Shown piece after piece: positions 37,970 through 45,470 of a stretch of 64,000 bases of DNA (position 1 is its first letter; every line of letters starts with the position of its first letter). The stretch spans positions 124,001-188,000 of the forward strand of contig NZ_JAAGOB010000003.1 of assembly GCF_010550695.1 (NCBI RefSeq). The letters run 5' to 3'. The position numbers and the translations under genes are program-made. Source of the stretch: Phytoactinopolyspora alkaliphila (GTDB taxonomy: Bacteria; Actinomycetota; Actinomycetes; Jiangellales; Jiangellaceae). The notes under the pieces are model-generated. The model had not been told where the DNA came from. It saw only the letters and a list, made by a program, of their open reading frames with translations, and did not search any database.

Positions 37970-38301
37970 TCCGAGTCACGCCTCGGTAGCTCGTCGCCGC
38001 CGACGCATCAGCAGGCGGTGATCTGTTGATCTTTGGTTTCCCTTTCATGATCGTTGCTGGTGAAGCGTTGAATCGAGGGCCGGTCGGCCGGTGCGGCAGA
38101 GGCTGTTGGGCGGCAGATGACCTTCTTTTAGTTGCATGAAGCATCGATTTATCCACAGTTTGTCCGACTTCGGTTTGGTACATGGCCGTTTTTGCGTTAC
38201 CGTCTCGTGATTGTTAGCCGGAGTCGGGGAAGCTCCGGATGGTGACAAGATGCCGCTCGCGGCGCCTCTCGCCTTGTATGGTGTGCAAGGTTGAAGGCGA
38301 A
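37970..38301. promoter_or_regulatory. rpfB upstream region
   Basis: 332 bp without a gene. AT-rich around 38128-38160 and 38180-38215. A perfect DnaA box TTATCCACA lies at 38149-38157. GTTAC-N6-GTGAT near 38196-38211 is loosely like the MtrA motif known before rpf genes. No convincing c-di-AMP riboswitch was seen here. Confidence 0.4.
38149..38157 (+). promoter_or_regulatory. Isolated DnaA-box consensus
   Basis: Exact TTATCCACA, 145 bp upstream of the chosen rpfB start, with AGTTT following just like the box at 3703. Confidence 0.4.
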
Positions 38302-39522
38302 GTGAGTGGAATACCGTCCGTGCCCGTGCCCGGAAAGCTCGACCACAGGAGCACCGTGCGTCCGTCCGTCAAGACGATCGCGATCAACGCGAGCGTCGTC
38401 ACTGCCCTCGCGGCAGGTGGCGTCGCGTACATGACGTTCAACAACGCCGTCGACCTCACCGTCGACGGCCAAACCGAAACCGTTCACACGTTCTCCGGCA
38501 ATGTCGGTGACGTGCTGGAGGGTCAAGGTATCGAGATCGGGCCCAACGACGAGGTCGTTCCGTCGCTGGACAGCAAGGTCGAGGACGGCTCCGAGATCGC
38601 CGTCCGGTACGGCCGTGAAGTGACCGTCACCGTCGACGGCGTCGACGAGACGTTCTGGACCACGGCACTGTCCGTCGATGAGGCCCTCTCAGAACTGAAC
38701 ATCCGCCACCAAGGCGCCGATCTCTCGGTCGCTCGCTCGATGGACATCGGCCGCAACGGCTTGAACTTCGAGGTGCGCACGCCGAAGCAGATCACGCTGG
38801 TGGCTGACGGTGAGAAGGAAGAGCTCACCACCACCGCGCTGACGGTTCGCGAGGCGCTCACCGACTTCGACGTCGAGCTCGGGAAACGGGACCTGATCGA
38901 GCCGTCGCTCGACACCAAGCTCGTCGACGTCTCCGAGCTCGTGGTCAAGCGGGTGGAGGTCAAGAAGGAAACCATCGAGGTGGACATCGACTTCGAGACC
39001 ACCGAGAAGAACGACGACTCGCTCGCCAAGGGCAGCACCAAGGTGCAGGCCGAGGGGAAGAAGGGCGTGCTCGAGCGCGAGGTCCAGAAGACCTACATCG
39101 ACGGCGAGCTGGACAAGAAGAAGACCCTCTCCGAGACCGTTCTGGCCGAGCCGGAGAACCGGGTGGTCCTGATCGGCACCAAGGAGCCCGAGCCTGAGCC
39201 CGAACCCGAGCCGGAGCCCGAGGACAACGGCGGCGGTGACAGTGGCGGCGGTGACGGTGGCGGCGACAACAACGTCGACGGCGGCGTCTGGGATCGCCTC
39301 GCGCAGTGCGAGTCCGGCGGTAACTGGTCGATCAACACGGGTAACGGCTACTACGGCGGCCTGCAGTTCTCGTTGCAGACCTGGCGCGCCTACGGTGGCA
39401 GCGGCTATCCGCACGAGAACAGCAAGTCCGAGCAGATCCGGATCGCCGAGAAGGTCCGGGCAGCCCGCGGCGGGTACGGCGACTGGCCGGCCTGCTCGCG
39501 CAAGCTGGGACTGCCGCAGTAA
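38302..39522 (+). CDS. rpfB: Resuscitation-promoting factor RpfB-like
   Basis: 406 aa, exported. A short N-terminal membrane anchor (TIAINASVVTALAAGGVAYM), three DUF348 repeats (about residues 50-200), a G5 domain (about 210-295), an acidic Glu-Pro repeat and Gly-rich linker, and the C-terminal transglycosylase-like Rpf domain (WDRLAQCESGGNW, with catalytic Glu in CESGG). It cleaves peptidoglycan to wake dormant cells. GTG 38302 has GAAGG at 6 bp; the longer ORF start at 38239 is less likely. Confidence 0.93.
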   Translation: MSGIPSVPVPGKLDHRSTVRPSVKTIAINASVVTALAAGGVAYMTFNNAVDLTVDGQTETVHTFSGNVGDVLEGQGIEIGPNDEVVPSLDSKVEDGSEIAVRYGREVTVTVDGVDETFWTTALSVDEALSELNIRHQGADLSVARSMDIGRNGLNFEVRTPKQITLVADGEKEELTTTALTVREALTDFDVELGKRDLIEPSLDTKLVDVSELVVKRVEVKKETIEVDIDFETTEKNDDSLAKGSTKVQAEGKKGVLEREVQKTYIDGELDKKKTLSETVLAEPENRVVLIGTKEPEPEPEPEPEPEDNGGGDSGGGDGGGDNNVDGGVWDRLAQCESGGNWSINTGNGYYGGLQFSLQTWRAYGGSGYPHENSKSEQIRIAEKVRAARGGYGDWPACSRKLGLPQ

Positions 39523-39573
39523 CAAACGCAGCCGCTCCCGTGGCGGGTCCGGTGCGGGCCCTATGCTCGGGGT

Positions 39574-40458
39574 GTGGTGAATGATGAGACGTCCGCCGAT
39601 TCCAGATTGCTGGGATCGGCGGACGTTCGTCGTCTCTCGGGGGAGCTGGGTCTGCGGCCGACGAAGACTCTGGGGCAGAACTTCGTCATCGACCCCAACA
39701 CGGTGCGCCGGATAGTGCGTACAGCCGGGGTCGGCGCCGACGACGTCGTCGCGGAGGTAGGCCCGGGACTCGGTTCCCTGACGCTGGCCCTGCTGCCGGT
39801 GGTGGCCGGCGTCGTCGCTGTTGAGATCGACCCCGTTCTCGCCCGCGCCCTCCCGGCCACCGCGGAAGCGCACGCGCCGTCTCTGGCCCCCAGGCTGCGG
39901 GTGGTGCAGGAGGACGCCCTGAAGGTGGCAGAGCTCCCTGGGGAGTCCCCCACCGCCCTGGTGGCGAACCTGCCGTACAACGTGGCAGTACCCGTCCTGC
40001 TGCACATGCTGGAGACGTTCCCGAGCCTGCGCCGCGTTCTGGTCATGGTGCAGAAAGAGGTGGCCGACCGGTTGGCCGCGCCGCCGGGTTCGCGGACCTA
40101 TGGCGTCCCGTCGGTCAAGGCGGCGTGGTACGCGAAGGTCAGCCAGGCCGGCTCGGTCGGCCGGACCGTGTTCTGGCCGGTGCCGAACGTCGACTCCGGC
40201 CTGGTGCTCCTGGAGCGGCGGGAGCCGCCCGTAGGCGCGGACCGGCGCGCCGTGTTCGCCGTCGTGGATGCCGCGTTCGCGCAGCGGCGGAAAACCCTGC
40301 GTGCGGCGCTGAGCGGCTGGGCGGGCTCGCCTGCGTCCGCGGAGGCCGTGCTGCGTGCGGCTGGCGTCGAGCCGTCGGCGCGGGGGGAGCAGCTGACGGT
40401 TGAGGACTTCACCCGGATCGCCGCGGCACAGCAGGCCTCGTCCTCCGTGCCCGAGTGA
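39574..40458 (+). CDS. ksgA: 16S rRNA dimethyladenosine transferase (KsgA/RsmA)
   Basis: 294 aa. [21 protein letters not shown] (SAM motif I), VEIDP and [11 protein letters not shown] (NLPY catalytic motif) are intact. Dimethylates two adjacent adenines in helix 45. A TATGCT -10 (39562-39567) is seven bases before GTG 39574, so the transcript is probably leaderless. Usual rpf-ksgA-ispE order. Confidence 0.96.
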   Translation: MVNDETSADSRLLGSADVRRLSGELGLRPTKTLGQNFVIDPNTVRRIVRTAGVGADDVVAEVGPGLGSLTLALLPVVAGVVAVEIDPVLARALPATAEAHAPSLAPRLRVVQEDALKVAELPGESPTALVANLPYNVAVPVLLHMLETFPSLRRVLVMVQKEVADRLAAPPGSRTYGVPSVKAAWYAKVSQAGSVGRTVFWPVPNVDSGLVLLERREPPVGADRRAVFAVVDAAFAQRRKTLRAALSGWAGSPASAEAVLRAAGVEPSARGEQLTVEDFTRIAAAQQASSSVPE

Positions 40459-40745
40459 CGTCCGTGGGGCGGCTCATGGGGCGGCTTGTGGGACAAACGG
40501 CGGACAGCCGTGGACAGCCGTGGGCCTCGCCGCGTGGCGTCACGTCCTTGCTGCAGCGGGTGACCTTTCTGTCGTGGCATGACTTCTCTGCCCAGGATCG
40601 CGTCACGGGCCAGAATGGGCATTCCCAACGCGATTCACGGCAGAGAGGTCCAGCCACAGCAGAGAAGTCGGCGGTCTCGAAGGAGACGCCGGACGCTGAT
40701 CTGCGGTGAAATCGCCACCCGGAACATTTCGATAGGGTCGCGAGG
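40459..40745. other. Intergenic region ksgA-ispE with nested hairpins
   Basis: 287 bp. GACTTCTCTGC (40581-40591) can pair with a perfect partner at 40659-40669. Its inner part (CTCTGCC) can instead pair with GGCAGAG at 40639-40645, stacking on ATCGCGT/ACGCGAT and GAATG/CATTC. A TAGGGT -10 for ispE is at 40733-40738. No gene is supported. Confidence 0.5.
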
Positions 40746-41771
40746 GTGCACGTCACGTTCCGCGTTCCCGCGAAGATCAATATCGTTCTGTCGATCGGTC
40801 CGCTGCGGCCGGACGGGTTTCATGACCTCGCGACCGTCTTCCATGCGGTGTCGCTGTACGACAACGTCACGGCCCGCTGGGGCGACGAAGAGCCGAGGAA
40901 CGACGACGACCCTCGGAGTGAGGACGAGGCCGGGGGAGACGCCGCCCCGGGCGACCGTGATCACGTCTCTCTGACGCTCGACGGCCCCTACAGCGGCCGA
41001 CTGCCGGCGGACGGCACCAACCTGGCCGTGCGAGCCGTTCACACGCTTGCCGCGGCGGCCGGGGTGCCGGCGCGCGCCCATCTGCGGGTCACCAAGGCCA
41101 TACCGGTTGCCGCTGGGCTCGCTGGAGGGAGCGCAGACGCCGCGGGCGCGCTGCTGGCGTGCAACGCGCTGTGGGGCCTCGGGTGGACTGTGGAACGGCT
41201 CGCTGGGCTCGCAGCAACGCTGGGCAGCGATGTCCCGTTCTCGCTCGTCGGTGGCACCGCCGTCGGGACGGGACGCGGCGAGAAGCTTGACCCGCTCGTC
41301 GTTCCCGGTGCACTGCATTGGGTTCTGGCCGTTGCCGACGGCGAGCTGTCCACGCCCGCGGTGTATCGGCGGCTGGACGAGCTCCGCGAAGCCGGGGCGG
41401 CCGCCGGTCCGCCCGCGTCCGGCACGCTCGCACTCGGAAGCTTGGCTGCCGGGACGGGCCCGGACACGGTAAGCGTCGATGCGTCGGTCCTGGGGGCGCT
41501 GGCCGCCGGTGACGCATCCGAGGTCGGACGGCTGATGCGCAACGACATGCAGGCCGCCGCTGTGGACCTCCGGCCCTCCCTGGCCCAGACTCTGTCGGCA
41601 GGGCGCGAGGCCGGCGCCTTGGGCGGCATCGTCTCCGGCTCCGGGCCGACGTGTGTCTTCCTCGCCCAGGATGCCGCGCACAGCCGGATGATCGTTCAGG
41701 CACTCGAGGATTCGGGCACGTGCCGTGCCACAGAGGTGGTGGTGGGACCCGTGACGCCGAGCCAATCATGA
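40746..41771 (+). CDS. ispE: 4-diphosphocytidyl-2-C-methyl-D-erythritol kinase
   Basis: 341 aa, GHMP kinase of the MEP isoprenoid pathway. PAKINIVLSIGPLRPDGFHDL and IPVAAGLAGGSADAAGAL (ATP loop) are present, GIVSGSGPTCVFL near the C-terminus. An acidic insert around residues 45-70 (DEEPRNDDDPRSEDEAG) is extra. GTG 40746 has TAGGGT seven bases upstream, again leaderless. Confidence 0.95.
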   Translation: MHVTFRVPAKINIVLSIGPLRPDGFHDLATVFHAVSLYDNVTARWGDEEPRNDDDPRSEDEAGGDAAPGDRDHVSLTLDGPYSGRLPADGTNLAVRAVHTLAAAAGVPARAHLRVTKAIPVAAGLAGGSADAAGALLACNALWGLGWTVERLAGLAATLGSDVPFSLVGGTAVGTGRGEKLDPLVVPGALHWVLAVADGELSTPAVYRRLDELREAGAAAGPPASGTLALGSLAAGTGPDTVSVDASVLGALAAGDASEVGRLMRNDMQAAAVDLRPSLAQTLSAGREAGALGGIVSGSGPTCVFLAQDAAHSRMIVQALEDSGTCRATEVVVGPVTPSQS

Positions 41772-41788
41772 TCGCGCTCCCCTCGGCG

Positions 41789-41863
41789 CATGCCAGGGGT
41801 TGGGGTCGCTGGCGAGGGCGTTATATCCGAAATGTGGAGCCGTAACCCATGCGAGGCGCGGGA
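41789..41863. repeat. Palindromic repeat element, copy 3 (diverged, inverted)
   Basis: Reverse-oriented relative of copies 1 and 2: GCATGCCAGGGGTTGGGG on one side and the complement of CGCATGGGTTACGGCTCCAC on the other, with GGCTCCACATTTC shared. Arms are less symmetric, so this copy is decaying. Between ispE and the ABC-F gene. Confidence 0.75.
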
Positions 41864-41894
41864 ACCGGCGCGCGCGTGAAAGACTTGACGTGTC

Positions 41895-43691
41895 ATGGCG
41901 CCACGTAACCTCGTCAATCTTGAATCCGTCTCGCTCGCGTACGGAACCCAGCAGATCCTCGACGCCGTCTCCTTGGGCGTCGGCAGCGGCGAACGCATCG
42001 GTGTGGTCGGACGCAACGGTGGCGGCAAGTCCACTCTCCTGCGGCTCCTCGCGGGTGCGGAATCGCCGGACTCCGGGCGCGTCACGCACACCGGCGGATT
42101 GCGGATCGGGCATCTCGGCCAGCACGACGACCTCGACCCGGACGCCACGGTTCGGCAGAGCGTCGTCGGCGACGCAGCAGACCACGAATGGGCCTCGGAC
42201 GCCCGCATTCGCGCGGTGCTCGCGCACCTGCTGCCCCAGGTCCACATGGACACCGTGGTGGGTCCGCTGTCCGGAGGGGAACGTCGCCGCGTCGCGCTCG
42301 CGCGGCTTCTGATCACTCCGGCGGATCTCCTCCTTCTCGACGAGCCGACCAACCACCTCGACGTCGAGGCCATCGACTGGCTCACGAGGTATCTGGCCGC
42401 CACCGGCCAGGCCATCGTCGTCGTCACCCACGACCGCTGGCTGCTCGACTCGGTCTGCGAGGCGACGTGGGAGGTGGTGGACGGAAAGGTCCACGCGTAC
42501 GACGGCGGCTACTCGACCTTCGTGCTGGCGCGAGCGGAGCGGGCGCGGATCGCGGCCGCCGACGAGGCCCGCCGGCAGAACCTGCTGCGCAAGGAACTGG
42601 CGTGGCTGCGGCGCGGTCCGCCGGCGCGGACATCGAAGCCGAAGTTCCGTATCGACGCTGCCAACGTGCTCATCGAGAACGAGCCACCGCCCCGGGACCC
42701 GTACGAACTGAGCCGGATGGCTACCACCAGGCTCGGCAAGAGCGTGTACGACGTCGAGGACGTGAGCCTCGAGCTCGGCGGGAAGACACTGCTGAACGAC
42801 GTCACGTGGCGGCTGGGGCCCGGCGACCGGGTAGGCGTCGTCGGTATCAACGGATCCGGCAAGACCAGCGTGCTGCGGTTACTCGACGGCGCTCTGGAGC
42901 CGACGATCGGACACGTCAAGGTTGGCCGGACCGTCGTTCCTGCTCATCTGTCGCAGGAAGTCACCGAACTGAAGCCGGGCGTCCGAGTTCTGCAGGCAGT
43001 GGAGGAGATCCGCGGTGAGGTGCGGCTGGGCTCCGGCGGAGTGAGCACCGCCGGGCAGATGCTGGAGCGGTTCGGTTTCACCGGCCAGCGGCAGTGGACC
43101 CCGGTGACAGAGCTGTCGGGCGGTGAGCGGCGTCGTCTGCAACTATTGCGGCTGCTCATGGGCGAGCCCAACGTGCTCCTTCTCGACGAGCCCACCAACG
43201 ATCTCGACGTCGAGACCCTCAATGTGCTTGAAGATGTTCTCGACAGCTGGCCCGGCACGCTGGTCGTCGTCAGCCACGACCGGTGGTTCCTCGAGCGGGT
43301 GACGGACTCCATCTGGGCGTTGCTGGGCGACGGCCGGTTGATCCATCTGCCCGGCGGGGTCGACGAGTACCTGGAGCGGCGCCGGTCCGCCGGCGAGCCC
43401 GGGAGCGCGGAGCCTGGGAGCGCGGAGACGGGTGGCGCGGAGACGCGGGCTGCGGCGTCGCGGGCTGCGGCGTCGCGGGGTGACAGCCGTGCCGCCCGTA
43501 AGGAGCTTGCCCGGATGGAGCGTGAGGTGGAGAAGCTGACGCAACGCGCGGAGAAGCTGCACAGTGAGCTAGCGGAACACGCCACGGATCACCAGAAGGT
43601 TGCCGAGCTCGACGCTGCGCTGCGTGAGATCAACGAGCAGCGCGAGGCTGCCGAGGCACGGTGGCTGGAGCTGGCCGACGAGGTCGGCTGA
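41895..43691 (+). CDS. ABC-F family ATPase (ribosome-associated, Uup/EttA-like)
   Basis: 598 aa, two ABC domains, no TM segments. First domain: GRNGGGKST, LSGGERRRVALARLL, LLLLDEPTNHLD. Second: GINGSGKTS, LSGGERRRLQLLRLL, LLLDEPTNDLD. A linker between the domains fits the P-site-tRNA interaction motif; the C-terminal 100 residues form a coiled coil (RKELARMEREVEKLTQRAEK). Before it lies a repetitive Ala/Gly/Ser/Glu linker. Translation factor or antibiotic target protection; the Streptomyces counterpart sits in the same place. Confidence 0.93.
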   Translation: MAPRNLVNLESVSLAYGTQQILDAVSLGVGSGERIGVVGRNGGGKSTLLRLLAGAESPDSGRVTHTGGLRIGHLGQHDDLDPDATVRQSVVGDAADHEWASDARIRAVLAHLLPQVHMDTVVGPLSGGERRRVALARLLITPADLLLLDEPTNHLDVEAIDWLTRYLAATGQAIVVVTHDRWLLDSVCEATWEVVDGKVHAYDGGYSTFVLARAERARIAAADEARRQNLLRKELAWLRRGPPARTSKPKFRIDAANVLIENEPPPRDPYELSRMATTRLGKSVYDVEDVSLELGGKTLLNDVTWRLGPGDRVGVVGINGSGKTSVLRLLDGALEPTIGHVKVGRTVVPAHLSQEVTELKPGVRVLQAVEEIRGEVRLGSGGVSTAGQMLERFGFTGQRQWTPVTELSGGERRRLQLLRLLMGEPNVLLLDEPTNDLDVETLNVLEDVLDSWPGTLVVVSHDRWFLERVTDSIWALLGDGRLIHLPGGVDEYLERRRSAGEPGSAEPGSAETGGAETRAAASRAAASRGDSRAARKELARMEREVEKLTQRAEKLHSELAEHATDHQKVAELDAALREINEQREAAEARWLELADEVG

Positions 43692-43773
43692 GCGCGGGCG
43701 TCTGCCGACGTTTCACGCCGTCTTCGGGACGCTGGTGGGAGCCGAGCGGCCCGCTGGGAGCCAAGCGGCAGTT

Positions 43774-43942
43774 GATCAGATGACCGAAAGGCGAGCCAAG
43801 CCGCCGTTTGTCCACCTGATCCTTTGGCGTCCGCATCGCGAGACGCGATCAGGTGACGAAGCCGGGCTCGTCCGCGGCGTGTCGTCGTCCGACCGTGTAG
43901 GAGCAAACGATCAGGCGACAAATCGACGATCAGGTGACGAAG
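43774..43942. repeat. GATCAGGTGAC-type repeat cluster A
   Basis: Five copies of GATCAGRYGAC in both orientations (43774, 43812 reversed, 43847, 43909, 43928). The last two with the spacer form a 30-bp block identical to 51426-51455. Intergenic between ABC-F and M23 genes, convergent. Confidence 0.75.
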
Positions 43943-43943
43943 G

Positions 43944-44675
43944 CTAGAGGTTGAGGCCTTGCTGGGACAGCCATGCCACCGGGTTGACCGGGTCGCCGCC
44001 ACCGGGGCGGATCTCCAGGTGAAGATGCGGGCCGGTGCTGTTTCCGGTGGAGCCGACACGGCCGATGATGGTCCCGGGCTCGACCTTGCCGGAGGAGAGC
44101 ACGATGCGCGACAGGTGCGCGTACCAGCTCACCGTGCCGTCGTGGTGCCGGATGGCCACCTTGTAACCGTAGGACCCGTCCCAGCCGGCCGAGATGATCT
44201 CGCCCGCGGACAGCGCCCGCACATCGGAGCCGTACGAGGCGGCCAGATCCACGCCCGTGTGGCCCGACGCCCAGAGCCGGCCGGAGGAGCCGAAGCCGGC
44301 ACTGATCCGGTAGCCGGCACTGATGGGGTTGACCCAGCGCTTCGCCTCGCGCTCGGCGCGGGCGGCGGCCTCTGCCGCTTCCTGGCGCTGCTGCTCGACG
44401 ATGCCGCTGTGGGCACGGGTCGCGGTCTCCGACGCCTCAGTGGCGAGAGACTGCCCAGCGGCGGAGATGCTGTCGAGAGCACCACCGGAACCGCTGACCG
44501 ATGTCATGGGACGGTGAGGCACGGCTTCGAGAGGCTCACCTTCGGCGTGACCTGCCGCCTGCGGCATGGCCAGCGCACCCGAGGCGGCGGCTGCCATCGC
44601 GACCGATCCCACGACGGAGGGGACCGTGACGTGCCTGTGGCGACGGTGGCGACCGCTACCGGAGCGTTTCGACAC
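43944..44675 (-). CDS. Exported M23-family (LytM) peptidase
   Basis: 243 aa. Basic N-terminus, then a hydrophobic signal (VVGSVAMAAAASGALAMPQA). A coiled coil of Ala/Glu/Arg (about residues 85-125) precedes the LytM domain with GHTGVDLA (His and Asp ligands) and GNSTGPHLHLEI (HLH). Cuts peptidoglycan cross-links, or activates other hydrolases. GTG 44675 with GGAAGG 9 bp upstream. Its long leader holds a possible riboswitch and CRP-type sites. Confidence 0.9.
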   Translation of the reverse strand: MSKRSGSGRHRRHRHVTVPSVVGSVAMAAAASGALAMPQAAGHAEGEPLEAVPHRPMTSVSGSGGALDSISAAGQSLATEASETATRAHSGIVEQQRQEAAEAAARAEREAKRWVNPISAGYRISAGFGSSGRLWASGHTGVDLAASYGSDVRALSAGEIISAGWDGSYGYKVAIRHHDGTVSWYAHLSRIVLSSGKVEPGTIIGRVGSTGNSTGPHLHLEIRPGGGDPVNPVAWLSQQGLNL

Positions 44676-44679
44676 GCGT

Positions 44680-44795
44680 GTGTACCTTCCGACGAACGAA
44701 GTGGGACGTCGGGGACGATAGCCCGTCCTTGGTAGCGCGCACAAATGACTCGGCCGAGTTCCCCTAGGGGGTTCCCCGGTATGCCGTCACGCAGA
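44680..44795 (-). promoter_or_regulatory. Possible ydaO-type (c-di-AMP) riboswitch
   Basis: On the minus strand the leader has CCGGGGAACC, TAGGGGAACTCGG and then CCCCGACGTCCCACTTCGT followed by TCGTCGG, reminiscent of the ydaO core (GGGGAACC ... CCCGA..CCGACAGCTCACCTCG..). Actinobacterial ydaO riboswitches commonly precede peptidoglycan hydrolases. Match is by eye and partial; the GGGUGAAU segment is not clear. Confidence 0.4.
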
Positions 44796-44848
44796 GTGAT
44801 GCGTAGGTCCTGTAACCATGCTGTGACCAGGACTAACGTGCATACCCA

Positions 44849-44864
44849 TGTGAAAGGCGTCACA
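44849..44864. promoter_or_regulatory. CRP/GlxR-type site 1
   Basis: TGTGA-AAGGCG-TCACA, a perfect match to TGTGAN6TCACA, between divergent M23 and icmB-like genes. Confidence 0.8.
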
Positions 44865-44887
44865 TTTGTGCGGTTTTAGCGACGACG

Positions 44888-44903
44888 TGTGACCTTCGTC
44901 ACA
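44888..44903. promoter_or_regulatory. CRP/GlxR-type site 2
   Basis: TGTGA-CCTTCG-TCACA, also perfect, centred 39 bp from site 1 and about 72 bp before the icmB-like start. Confidence 0.8.
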
Positions 44904-44967
44904 TTGTTGGAAGAGTCTCAGGGCATGGACATAGTGCGAAGGGTGTTGTCGCAGGTAGCCTGCACGT

Positions 44968-45390
44968 GTGGACGAATCGAACACGAGCGCGCACCCGCTG
45001 CGGGTTGTGGTCGCCAAGCCAGGATTAGACGGACACGACCGGGGCGCCAAGGTGGTCGCGCGTGCCCTGCGCGACGCCGGGGTGGAGGTGGTGTACACCG
45101 GCCTGCACCAGACGCCGGAGCAGGTGGTGGAGACCGCCATTCAGGAGGATGCGCAGGCTATCGGCCTGTCGATCCTCTCCGGCGCGCACATGACCTTGTT
45201 CAAGAGGGTGCTGGAGTTGCTCGCCGAGCGGGATGCCGCCGACATCGTCGTCTTCGGCGGCGGCATCATCCCGGAGGCCGATATTCCCCTACTGGAAGAA
45301 CTCGGGGTATCGAAGGTCTTTACCCCCGGAGCCAGTACTCAAGACATCATCGCCTGGGTGAACGGACTGCGCTCATCGCACGCGGCGTGA
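44968..45390 (+). CDS. icmB: Cobalamin-binding small subunit, isobutyryl-CoA mutase IcmB-like
   Basis: 140 aa. [20 protein letters not shown] contains the DxHxxG motif whose His ligates cobalt; SILSGAH and GGGIIPEAD complete the B12 fold. The length and sequence match the stand-alone IcmB subunit rather than a mutase domain end. It needs an IcmA-like large subunit, not in this window. TAGCCT is six bases before GTG 44968, so leaderless; CRP-type sites lie upstream. Confidence 0.82.
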   Translation: MDESNTSAHPLRVVVAKPGLDGHDRGAKVVARALRDAGVEVVYTGLHQTPEQVVETAIQEDAQAIGLSILSGAHMTLFKRVLELLAERDAADIVVFGGGIIPEADIPLLEELGVSKVFTPGASTQDIIAWVNGLRSSHAA

Positions 45391-45428
45391 ATCCATGAGG
45401 CGGGCATTTCACATTTATTCATGGATTC
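45389..45428. terminator. Hairpin after the icmB-like gene
   Basis: Perfect 10-bp arms GAATCCATGA and TCATGGATTC around a 20-nt AT-rich loop, overlapping the stop codon. Confidence 0.65.
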
Positions 45429-45437
45429 GACCCCCAC

Positions 45438-45460
45438 AGGTCTAGAAAAGGTCTAGACCT
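45438..45460. promoter_or_regulatory. AGGTCTAGA repeat/palindrome operator
   Basis: AGGTCTAGA occurs at 45438 and 45449 (11-bp period, one helical turn); the second lies in the perfect 12-bp palindrome AGGTCTAGACCT. It ends 10 bp before the chosen start of the glycosidase gene. Confidence 0.55.
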
Positions 45461-45470
45461 ATCCGGTGTA

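Noticed and set aside
37970-38301. ydaO riboswitch before rpfB
   Set aside because: The gene class fits, but I could not find the GGGGAACC or CCCGA...CUCG core in this leader.
40455-40709. 84-aa frame between ksgA and ispE
   Set aside because: It covers the nested hairpins, has no Shine-Dalgarno and biased, motif-free composition.
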